The notes beneath the pieces are model-generated. The model was not told where the DNA came from. It saw only the letters and a program-made list of their open reading frames with translations, and did no database searches. A stretch of 11,928 nucleotides of DNA from Deltaproteobacteria bacterium. GTDB taxonomy: Bacteria > UBA10199 > SPLOWO2-01-44-7. Both the position numbers and the translations under genes were made by a program. Below, in pieces: positions 5,542 to 11,928 of this stretch. Numbering within the stretch: position 1 is the stretch's first letter; each line of letters starts with the position of its first letter. The stretch lies in assembly GCA_030688705.1 (NCBI GenBank), contig JAUYJH010000154.1, forward strand, positions 1 through 11,928, read 5' to 3'.

Positions 5542-6633
5542 TTAAGCCAACTGATTGATTTTATTTAGCAATTCTTTATGAGCCTTACAACCGATAATCG
5601 ATAATGGAGGTTTTTGCTCCCCACCCATTCGGCAAAATCTGTTTTTAAAATGGGTGATCCTCGCAAGAGACTGCTCGACCCTTTCTGCCGGAATCATCCC
5701 CTCTTCAACAGCCCTTGCAAAAGTGTCGAGAGCCGCCGCCTGCTGTGCCGGATCTTTGCCGATAATCAAAACATCACACCCGGCGTTAAAAGCCCGGATG
5801 CACGCTTCATCCAGAGAAGACATTTTTGAAATGGCCCCCATCGAGAGATCGTCCGAAACAATCAGCCCCTCAAACCGAAGCTGATCACGCAACAAATCAC
5901 GCAAGAGTTTCACCGAAAACGTTGCCGGCAATCCTTGATCCTGACCGTTGTACACCACATGCGCCGTCATGATGGCGGCGACGTTTTGCTGAATGGCCGC
6001 TTCAAAAGGGACCAACTCGACCGCTTCCAAACGTTTCATGTTATGAGGTAATCTCGGAAGCACTTCATGAGAATCTTCGTTGGTATCGCCGTGTCCCGGG
6101 AAATGTTTGCCGCAGGCGGCAACCCCGGCCTCTTGCATACCCTGAATAAACTGGCAGGCGGCCAGCGAGACAACTTCCGGTTCGTTGCTGAAGGCCCTGT
6201 CGCCGATTACCGGATTAAAAGGGTTGGTGTGAACATCCAAAACAGGGGCAAAATTCCAGTGGATACCGACAGCGGCAAGTTCACGGCCCATGGCCACCCC
6301 CACCTCAAAGGCTATTTTGCTGGAAGGAAGTTTTTTGTAAAGTCGGCCGATTTTTTCCATCGGAGGAAAATGGGTGAAGGGAGCCGGAAGACGATTGACG
6401 CGCCCCCCTTCATGATCGATGGAGACGCAAAGCATCGAAGCGGGATGCAACCCCTTGAGATAAGCGATCAGATCAGAGGTCTCTTCCATCGAGGGGCAAT
6501 TACCTTTAAAAAAAATCGCCCCCCCGATATTTCTTTTTTTGATGAGCCATTCGGTCTCTTCGGAAGGCCGGATCCCCTCGAATCCGATCACAAAAAACTG
6601 CCCCAAATTTTTCTGCATCTCTGATGTCAACAT
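5542..6633 (-). CDS. nagZ: Beta-N-acetylglucosaminidase NagZ, family GH3
   Basis: NagZ removes GlcNAc from GlcNAc-1,6-anhydroMurNAc peptides in the cytoplasm during peptidoglycan recycling. The 363-residue product is of usual NagZ length. It shows IDHEGGRVNRL (72-82), KHFPGHGDTNEDSH (176-189) carrying the Asp-His acid/base dyad on the NagZ loop, and VSDDLSM (259-265) whose first Asp, Asp261, should be the nucleophile. There is no signal peptide, as expected. The ATG at 6633 is chosen because a perfect AGGAGG (6641-6646) lies 7 nt upstream; an in-frame TTG at 6651 lacks one. The gene begins 14 nt after the ampG stop, so the two are surely one transcript. A cluster of homopolymer runs lies at 6508-6540 inside the gene. 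Confidence 0.96.
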   Translation of the reverse strand: MLTSEMQKNLGQFFVIGFEGIRPSEETEWLIKKRNIGGAIFFKGNCPSMEETSDLIAYLKGLHPASMLCVSIDHEGGRVNRLPAPFTHFPPMEKIGRLYKKLPSSKIAFEVGVAMGRELAAVGIHWNFAPVLDVHTNPFNPVIGDRAFSNEPEVVSLAACQFIQGMQEAGVAACGKHFPGHGDTNEDSHEVLPRLPHNMKRLEAVELVPFEAAIQQNVAAIMTAHVVYNGQDQGLPATFSVKLLRDLLRDQLRFEGLIVSDDLSMGAISKMSSLDEACIRAFNAGCDVLIIGKDPAQQAAALDTFARAVEEGMIPAERVEQSLARITHFKNRFCRMGGEQKPPLSIIGCKAHKELLNKINQLA

Positions 6634-6640
6634 GGGCGTG

Positions 6641-6646
6641 CCTCCT
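6641..6646 (-). promoter_or_regulatory. Strong Shine-Dalgarno site of nagZ
   Basis: A perfect AGGAGG on the minus strand, 7 nt before the ATG at 6633. It decides the start of nagZ against the upstream TTG. Confidence 0.85.
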
Positions 6647-6647
6647 A

Positions 6648-7907
6648 TCAATCTTTTTCATGCAACGGAAGCCAAAAGAGCAGTAGCATAGAGGGGATGG
6701 AAGCCAAAAAACCGAGGATAAAAAGCTGCGTGTAGCCGAAGGCCTCGACAAAAAAACCGCCGAAGCCGCCGACAAACGTGGACCCCAAAGACATGATGGC
6801 CGAACCGATGGCGTAGTGAGCCGCCTTGAATTCCACCTTGCAAAGACGCATCAGATAAACCATCAAAACAGTCCCCCCAAGACCCGCCGCCCACTGTTCG
6901 TAACCGTGAACCACCGCGATGGTCGCTATTCCGATCGGGGTTGTCGCCAGAGGCTTGTAGTAAGCCAACCCCACATAGGCCCAGATATTGACATTCATCA
7001 ACAGGGTCAAAGGCCAGATCGTTTTTTTCAAACCCCATTTTTTAATCCACCAGGCGGAAAACAAAGCCCCTGCCACGGTGGACGCCGCGCCCACCACACC
7101 GGAAAGCCATGCCAACTGCGTTTTAGTGACCAGGAGTTCCCGCATCAAAAAAGGGGTGTTCATCGCAAACAGGATTTCATCTCCCAGTTTATAGGTGGCG
7201 ACAAAACAGAGAACCAAAAAGATTTTTTCCTGACTCAAGTAGGAACGAAACGCCTCTTTGAACCCCAAGGCCATCCCCTCATGCACTTTGGGCGATCGGA
7301 AATCGGCAAGATAGAATTTATGGACAATCCAAACAAGGGCCATCGTCAGGGCCCCGACGCCAAACCCCCAAAACCAGTTGGCAAGCCCCGCCACCCCCAC
7401 CAGCACCACCCGCGCGTAAACCACCGCCACTCGATAGGCCATTTGTCGCAAACCGGAATAAGCCGCCTGTTCCCGTTTGTCGGTAATCCCCTCCATGTAA
7501 TAGCCGTCTATGGTGATGTCGTTGGTGGCGCCGAGAAAAGCCATGACGACAAAAATAAAGGCGATCAGCCCCAAGTAGCCGTTTTCCTCCCCGCGGTGAT
7601 ACAGGCCGGCACAAACAGCTAAAACGCCCATCAAAAGAGAGAGAAGAAGCTGAACCTTCAGCATCCAGCCTTTCTTGGTGCCGAAAAGATCGACCAGCGG
7701 CGACCAGAGAAACTTGATGTTCCATGGAATGCCCAAAAAATTCAAAAGCCCGAGCCAGGCTTCGCGCACTCCCGCATCGGTGAAAAAAACAAACGAGAGG
7801 ACTTTGGTCATCATGTAGGGGAAGCCTTCCGCGAAATAAGTGGAAAAAACCCAGACCGCGGGCGATTTTTGGGAATCCGGCTTGAACTTTGAAAAAAATT
7901 TCTGCAT
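6648..7907 (-). CDS. ampG: AmpG-type muropeptide permease (MFS)
   Basis: AmpG takes up GlcNAc-anhydroMurNAc peptides through the inner membrane by proton symport. The 419-residue product has about 12 hydrophobic segments and AmpG-like text: FAEGFPYMM in the first helix, NIKFLWSPLVDLFGTKKGW in the loop after helix 2, ATNDITIDGY in helix 4, YKLGDEILFAMNTPFL after the central loop, and YAIGSAIMSLGSTF near the end. E. coli AmpG is longer (about 490 residues), so this is the shorter form. Coupling to nagZ supports the role. The start is uncertain. ATG at 7907 gives a normal N-terminus but no Shine-Dalgarno sequence; an in-frame GTG at 7958 would overlap dacB. A different PAT-family substrate cannot be excluded. 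Confidence 0.88.
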   Translation of the reverse strand: MQKFFSKFKPDSQKSPAVWVFSTYFAEGFPYMMTKVLSFVFFTDAGVREAWLGLLNFLGIPWNIKFLWSPLVDLFGTKKGWMLKVQLLLSLLMGVLAVCAGLYHRGEENGYLGLIAFIFVVMAFLGATNDITIDGYYMEGITDKREQAAYSGLRQMAYRVAVVYARVVLVGVAGLANWFWGFGVGALTMALVWIVHKFYLADFRSPKVHEGMALGFKEAFRSYLSQEKIFLVLCFVATYKLGDEILFAMNTPFLMRELLVTKTQLAWLSGVVGAASTVAGALFSAWWIKKWGLKKTIWPLTLLMNVNIWAYVGLAYYKPLATTPIGIATIAVVHGYEQWAAGLGGTVLMVYLMRLCKVEFKAAHYAIGSAIMSLGSTFVGGFGGFFVEAFGYTQLFILGFLASIPSMLLLFWLPLHEKD

Positions 7908-7910
7908 AAA
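7882..7910 (+). promoter_or_regulatory. Candidate dacB promoter inside the ampG coding region
   Basis: TTGAAC (7882-7887) and CATAAA (7905-7910) lie exactly 17 bp apart, each 4 of 6 to consensus. Transcription would start near 7917, at or next to the dacB GTG at 7918, which would give a leaderless message. Pattern only. Confidence 0.3.
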
Positions 7911-7917
7911 GCGATGA

Positions 7918-9300
7918 GTGATACGGCGCACACTAACAGTTGTTCTGGTTTTTTTCACCCTAATTTCGTCCGTCCATGCGAAAAAACGCCTTCAGTCTTC
8001 GGTCTTCGGTCCTCGGTCTTCTTACTACGCCATCGTCGCCGAAACCGGCGAGGTGGTGGGCCGTCACAATGAAAACCTCTCCTTAAACCCCGCATCGAAC
8101 GTAAAACTGGTTACCGCCTACTGCTCCCTGAAAACGCTGGGCCCCGACTATCGCTTTAAAACCGATTTTTTCACAGACACCCCCATCACCGACGGCACCC
8201 TTCACAATCTTTGGGTCCGGGGCGGCGGCGATCCCTCTTTGGTCAATGAAAACCTTGAAACGATTGTCGGCATTTTAAAGGCCCATGGACTCAAGAAAAT
8301 CGCGGGCAACGTGATTGTGGATGCCTCGTTTTTTGACAACGCCGATTATCCGGGAAGAAAAGAGGACAATGAACGCCCCTATAACGCCAAGACTTCGGCG
8401 GCCTCTTTGAATCACAACGCCGCGGAAATCTTTGTGGAAGGAACAAAGAAAGGCCCTATCGTCTATCTTTCTCCCAATATTTCCTATTTTAAAATCAAAA
8501 ATCATCTCCGAATCTCTTCCAAGAGAGCCCGGGTCCGCATTGCCGGAAAACCGGCCGGCGATACGGAAGTCCTGACCGTGTATGGACAAGTGCCGCGCAG
8601 GACCTCTCCGATGCATTTTTATAAAAGCGTCCGCAATCCCCCTGAATTTTTTGCCCACACCCTGAAGGCCATTTTGGAAGAAAACGGAATCATCGTTGCC
8701 GGAGAAGCGGCCGAAGGCCCGGTCCGTGGCAATCGTCTGCTAATGACTTGGGACTCGAAACCCTTGAGCGCCATTGTTGACGACATGAACAAGTTCAGCA
8801 ACAATTTCATCGCCGAACAGTTGACAAAATATCTGGGAGCCAAAAAATTCGGGGCCCCGGGAACCACCGCCAAAGGGATCGATCTTTTCAAAAATTGCCT
8901 CGCGCAAATCGGCATCGACACGACCCAAATTTATCTGGAAAACGGGTCCGGTCTTTCTTATCAAAACAGGATTTCCGCGAAAAACCTTGTAAAAATCCTG
9001 ATGGCGGGCGCGCAAGCCCCCAAAATCAACGAGGCGTTTATCTCTTCCTTGAGCGTGGCCGATGTCGATGGTACAATGAAAAAAAGGCGGACCTTCAGGG
9101 AACTAAAAGGGGTTTTAAGAGGCAAAACGGGCAGTTTGAACGCCATCAGCACCTTGGCGGGGGTGGTTCCCAGAAACGACGGAAAGAGGGTTTTTTTCGC
9201 GATTTTGTTGAACGATTTTAGAGGGGGAGGGGCCCAAGCGCACCGTCTGCAAGACTCGCTGGTATTAAGGTGGGCCTCGGGGGAAAAATCGGGACCATGA
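7918..9300 (+). CDS. dacB: D-Ala-D-Ala carboxypeptidase/endopeptidase, PBP4 type
   Basis: A periplasmic serine peptidase of family S13 that trims pentapeptides and opens D-Ala-mDAP cross-links. The 460-residue product has a Sec signal (MIRRTLTVVLVFF..., cut after VHA at residue 21). All three penicillin-binding motifs are present: SNVK with Ser60 and Lys63, SNN at 294-296, and KTG at 403-405. The wide gap between the first and second motif matches E. coli PBP4 with its inserted domains. The start is GTG at 7918: a TGA directly upstream closes the frame and the signal peptide begins here; no ribosome binding site is clear. Residues 25-35 (LQSSVFGPRSS), just after the signal cut, are encoded by a 7-bp tandem repeat. 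The stop overlaps the next ATG by 4 bp (ATGA), coupling it to the transglycosylase. Confidence 0.95.
   Translation: MIRRTLTVVLVFFTLISSVHAKKRLQSSVFGPRSSYYAIVAETGEVVGRHNENLSLNPASNVKLVTAYCSLKTLGPDYRFKTDFFTDTPITDGTLHNLWVRGGGDPSLVNENLETIVGILKAHGLKKIAGNVIVDASFFDNADYPGRKEDNERPYNAKTSAASLNHNAAEIFVEGTKKGPIVYLSPNISYFKIKNHLRISSKRARVRIAGKPAGDTEVLTVYGQVPRRTSPMHFYKSVRNPPEFFAHTLKAILEENGIIVAGEAAEGPVRGNRLLMTWDSKPLSAIVDDMNKFSNNFIAEQLTKYLGAKKFGAPGTTAKGIDLFKNCLAQIGIDTTQIYLENGSGLSYQNRISAKNLVKILMAGAQAPKINEAFISSLSVADVDGTMKKRRTFRELKGVLRGKTGSLNAISTLAGVVPRNDGKRVFFAILLNDFRGGGAQAHRLQDSLVLRWASGEKSGP
7989..8023. repeat. 7-bp tandem repeat in the dacB mature N-terminus, 5 units
   Basis: Units CCTTCAG, TCTTCGG, TCTTCGG, TCCTCGG and TCTTCTT on the plus strand. 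They belong to the same TCYTYGG type as 5123-5234 and have the same orientation on the chromosome, but dacB reads the opposite strand from the low-complexity gene, giving SSVFGPRSS instead of RTEDRGP. Confidence 0.8.
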
Positions 9301-10886
9301 AAAAAGAACGCTCCATTTTGTTTTTTTCTTTGATCCTTTTTGCAGCCCTGTCGACAGAATCCTTCGCGAAAACTCCCTCTCTTTCAGAAATCATCGACCA
9401 GATTCCCTCCGGCGAGGGGATGACCACCGCCCCTTTTGAAAATTTCACCGAAATCGCCGGGGGCAAGCAACGCTACCTTTATTCCAAACCGAAAGCAAAA
9501 TTGAGCGCGAAACCTAAAACTGTAAAACCGCCTCCCCGCGCGGACTCTGTTCCGCGTTATTATCCGCTAAGACCCTTCAATCCCCTCACGGAGATGATCC
9601 AAAAAAATTACGGGCACGGTCTTTCCGTCTCCAAAAAAATGGAACCGGCGGTTGATTTTTGGCGCAATGTTTATGCCCGCTACGAGCTGAACCAAACTAT
9701 CTTGCATGACAACCGGGACATGAGCCTTGTCTACGGCATTTTGGATTTTTCAGACCTGGACGCGGATTTTTCTTTGAGCGACGCTCAAAGACGGGCCATT
9801 CGCGCCGCGGTGGAAGCCGACAAAAAAGAGGAATTGCGGGCGATGTTGCTTCGGTTTCAATCGGGGCATGTTCCGGAAACCGCCGGGGAAGAATGGGTCT
9901 TCGGTTTTTTCAAGAATATTCCGGGTCCGGAGAAATTCGCCAAAGCGGCCGGCCGCATTCGCGCGCAGTGGGGACAAAAAGACCGCTTCGCGGCCGGCCT
10001 GGTCCGCGCCGGCCGTTACATGCCGATGATGGAGGAAATTTTCATCCGCAATGGAGTCCCAAAAGAGATCACCAATCTTGTTTTTGTGGAGTCGATGTTC
10101 AACCTGAAGGCCTTTTCCAAAGTGGGAGCCGCCGGGCCGTGGCAGTTCATGCCCGCGACGGCCAAACTCTACATGACGATCAACGCCACCGTGGACGAGC
10201 GGCTCGATCCGCTGATCGCCGCGCAGGCGGCGGCGCGATTTTTGCTCAAAAACCATGAGATCGCGGGGACCTGGCCCCTGGCCATCAACGGCTACAACAC
10301 CGGCATCTTGAGGATGGTTAAAGCCAGAGACCGCCTTGGCACCCACGACATCAGCGTAATTATCGAAAACTTCAATGATCCGGGTTATCAATTTGCCTCC
10401 AGAAATTTTTTCCCGGAATTTATGGCGGCCCTCGAGGTCGCCGTCCATCATAAGGACTATTTCGGGGAACTTGTTTTCGATGAACCGCTTCCGTTCGATG
10501 AAATCATTCTCCCCTACCACGCCTCTTTTCAGGAATTGAGCCGCGCCACCGGAACCGATGTCGGCGTGCTGCGCGATTTGAACCCCGCCTATTATGAAAA
10601 GAACTTCGAACCTCATGTTTTTATCCCGAAGGGTTACACGCTTCGCGTTCCACACCGGCAAAAAATGGTTTTTCTGGCGGCCTTAGATCAGGCGCATAAC
10701 CACGATTCGGATTCCCGCTGGCACAGGGTCGGCAAGGGAGAATCGCTGAAGTTGATCGCCCAGCGTTATCAAATCTCTCTGGATCTCTTAAAAGAAAGTA
10801 ACGGGCTTCTTTCCAACCGGATTGAAAAGGGGCACCTCCTAAAAATCCCTGGCGAGCCTCCCGCGATCGTGCTAGAGACCCACTAG
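9297..10886 (+). CDS. mltD: MltD-like lytic transglycosylase with LysM domains
   Basis: Cuts the MurNAc-GlcNAc bond of peptidoglycan to give 1,6-anhydroMurNAc ends, in the periplasm. The 529-residue product starts with a signal peptide (likely cut after SFA near residue 24); there is no lipobox, unlike E. coli MltD. A Lys/Pro-rich linker spans about 62-86. An unassigned helical region follows at 110-235. The GH23/SLT domain is at about 240-345: catalytic Glu265 in VFVESMFN, GAAGPWQFMPATA (277-289), and NGYNTG (331-336) in place of the common AYNAG. Two LysM modules follow: a diverged one at about 404-451 and a clear one at about 475-518 (VGKGESLKLIAQRY...). The ATG at 9297 overlaps the dacB stop as ATGA. 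It fits as the enzyme making AmpG's substrate. Confidence 0.92.
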   Translation: MKKERSILFFSLILFAALSTESFAKTPSLSEIIDQIPSGEGMTTAPFENFTEIAGGKQRYLYSKPKAKLSAKPKTVKPPPRADSVPRYYPLRPFNPLTEMIQKNYGHGLSVSKKMEPAVDFWRNVYARYELNQTILHDNRDMSLVYGILDFSDLDADFSLSDAQRRAIRAAVEADKKEELRAMLLRFQSGHVPETAGEEWVFGFFKNIPGPEKFAKAAGRIRAQWGQKDRFAAGLVRAGRYMPMMEEIFIRNGVPKEITNLVFVESMFNLKAFSKVGAAGPWQFMPATAKLYMTINATVDERLDPLIAAQAAARFLLKNHEIAGTWPLAINGYNTGILRMVKARDRLGTHDISVIIENFNDPGYQFASRNFFPEFMAALEVAVHHKDYFGELVFDEPLPFDEIILPYHASFQELSRATGTDVGVLRDLNPAYYEKNFEPHVFIPKGYTLRVPHRQKMVFLAALDQAHNHDSDSRWHRVGKGESLKLIAQRYQISLDLLKESNGLLSNRIEKGHLLKIPGEPPAIVLETH

Positions 10887-10887
10887 C

Positions 10888-11271
10888 GTGAAAAAATCAG
10901 AGATCAAAAATAAAAAATCAAGGGCGGTTGCCTTTTTTTTGTGTGTTTGTCTGACAGCCCTGTCCGCCTGCGGCGGGCGGCTCCCCTCTTCCAGCCGGTC
11001 TACGAGCCTGATCCGCAAACATTTCAATCAATACGGCAGAGAATATAAACAAAGTCCTTTCGGCGGAAAAAAAGTGGCCAATGTCGAAATTCTCCAGATC
11101 AATGAAATCCACAAAAAACTGGTCTCCGTTATCGCTTTTGTGACTTTAAGCGGCTCCGAAGTTTTTAAAGTCAGAGTCACTTTGGAGAAGGGGCCTTTCG
11201 GTTGGCGTTATGCATCGTGGGAAAATTTGAGCGCCGTTCCTGAATCCACTCTTTCCTCTCCAGAACAATAG
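10888..11271 (+). CDS. Small lipoprotein of unknown function
   Basis: The 127-residue product has a basic N-terminus, a hydrophobic stretch and lipobox LSAC with Cys28, so a lipid anchor is expected. The rest is a small alpha+beta domain with strand-like segments (VANVEILQI, LVSVIAFVTLSG, VFKVRVTLEKG). I do not recognise the family. The start is a GTG one base after the transglycosylase stop, with no obvious ribosome binding site, so it is probably translated by coupling as the last gene of dacB-mltD. Its position suggests an accessory part in cell-wall turnover; that is inference from context only. Its last 95 bp are antisense to the gene that ends at 11177. Confidence 0.8.
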   Translation: MKKSEIKNKKSRAVAFFLCVCLTALSACGGRLPSSSRSTSLIRKHFNQYGREYKQSPFGGKKVANVEILQINEIHKKLVSVIAFVTLSGSEVFKVRVTLEKGPFGWRYASWENLSAVPESTLSSPEQ

Positions 11272-11908
11272 AAGCGGCATATTTTTCCCGCAAAAAACTC
11301 CAGGCCTGCGGCAGAAGCTCCGCAACCTCCGGGGGCAACACTGCGCGATAACCGTCTGCCAGAGACAAAGCGGCCGAAGCATGATCCAGTTCCCGTTCAT
11401 CGGCTTTTGGAGATTGAATGATCGGTTCGAAAAGCTCCTGAACGATTCTTTCCCAATAACCTTCTTTTTTCAGAATAGCTCCGCTTAGCCGTACAGCCTC
11501 GTCAAAAGCCGATTTTCCCTTTGCCTCCTCTCCCAACAACAAATGGACGCGGCAAACCTCCAAATATCCCAAAGCTACGGCATGCCGGCCCGTTTCCGGA
11601 AGGAAAAGGGGAGCAAATTGCGGCAGAAAAGAAGACAAATGTTGAGCGACCTCCGGAGATGCCGGCATCTTTTTAATAAACAGAAGCATGCCCATCCATT
11701 GATCCCTAGCGGCCTCCCGTGCTTCGGCAGAGAGATCCTCCTTCAGTTCCTTTCTTAAAACCTTTACAAAATCATCGGCCTTCAAAGCCAAAGCCACCAC
11801 CAGCAGACGCGCTCGAATTTTTTCCGCGATTTTTTGCATCGGCGGATTTTTGTTGAGCATTGCCGCCACGGAATGAAAAAAGTGAAAAACGTCCTCTCTT
11901 TCCCTCAT
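11177..11908 (-). CDS. Helical, TPR-like protein of unknown function
   Basis: The 243-residue product has no signal peptide or membrane segment. It is predicted by eye to be nearly all helical. One stretch, from about residue 108 (RHAVALGYLEVCRV...) to KSAFDEAVRLSG, has the spacing of a tetratricopeptide repeat; the rest is not clear enough to call. The ATG at 11908 is preceded by AGAGGGG at about 8 nt spacing (11917-11923), which supports this start. The last residues (about 212-243) are polar and lie antisense to the end of the small lipoprotein gene. Cytoplasmic; function unknown. Upstream sequence is cut by the window edge 20 bases after the start. Confidence 0.7.
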   Translation of the reverse strand: MREREDVFHFFHSVAAMLNKNPPMQKIAEKIRARLLVVALALKADDFVKVLRKELKEDLSAEAREAARDQWMGMLLFIKKMPASPEVAQHLSSFLPQFAPLFLPETGRHAVALGYLEVCRVHLLLGEEAKGKSAFDEAVRLSGAILKKEGYWERIVQELFEPIIQSPKADERELDHASAALSLADGYRAVLPPEVAELLPQAWSFLREKYAASIVLERKEWIQERRSNFPTMHNANRKAPSPK

Positions 11909-11928
11909 GGGAAGTACCCCTCTTTCCT

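Noticed and set aside
6634..6651. TTG start for nagZ at 6651
   Set aside because: The perfect AGGAGG would lie inside the coding part; it fits the ATG at 6633 instead.
6816..7622. 268-codon plus-strand open frame inside ampG
   Set aside because: Its product is rich in His, Gln and Pro with no recognisable domain, while the minus strand encodes a clear membrane transporter.
9750..10661. 303-codon minus-strand open frame inside the transglycosylase gene
   Set aside because: It is antisense to the conserved SLT and LysM domains. The plus-strand frame has the catalytic motifs and explains the sequence.

Overview
The window reads as the chromosome of a diderm (Gram-negative) bacterium. It encodes two lipoproteins with clear lipoboxes, an OmpA-type peptidoglycan-binding domain, AmpG/NagZ muropeptide recycling, and many Sec signal peptides. 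Base composition looks close to balanced, with many A/T homopolymer runs. Gene content and the style of dispersed repeats would fit an uncultured deltaproteobacterium-like lineage, but that placement is inference and no marker here settles it. No rRNA, tRNA, CRISPR, transposase or phage gene was seen.

Layout. (1) 1-850: an uncertain edge region, then a secreted protein of unknown function on the plus strand. (2) 868-3320, minus strand: a tightly overlapped operon punA-hemC-hemD (purine nucleoside phosphorylase, then two consecutive tetrapyrrole enzymes). (3) 3500-5390, minus strand: a low-complexity protein of unknown function full of repeat-derived peptides, followed by an OmpA-family lipoprotein. 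(4) 5542-11271: a peptidoglycan turnover block. ampG-nagZ run leftward; dacB-mltD-small lipoprotein run rightward. The two arms start head to head with only 10 bp between start codons. (5) 11177-11908: a helical protein of unknown function on the minus strand, overlapping the end of the small lipoprotein gene by 95 bp.

How the genes may work together. DacB (PBP4-type) would cut cross-link peptides and the MltD-like enzyme would cut glycan strands to 1,6-anhydro-muropeptides. AmpG would import these and NagZ would remove GlcNAc in the cytoplasm, so cutting, uptake and recycling sit in one divergent locus. The OmpA-type lipoprotein next door would anchor the outer membrane to peptidoglycan.

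The most unusual feature is not a gene family but two classes of short repeat found inside coding sequences. One is a 28-bp palindromic element that adds an internal peptide to HemC and supplies the last residues and stop codon of HemD. The other is a set of 7-bp tandem repeats, whose consensus units carry no stop codon in any of six frames. These make up much of the 345-residue protein at 4353-5390 and also sit in-frame at the mature N-terminus of DacB.
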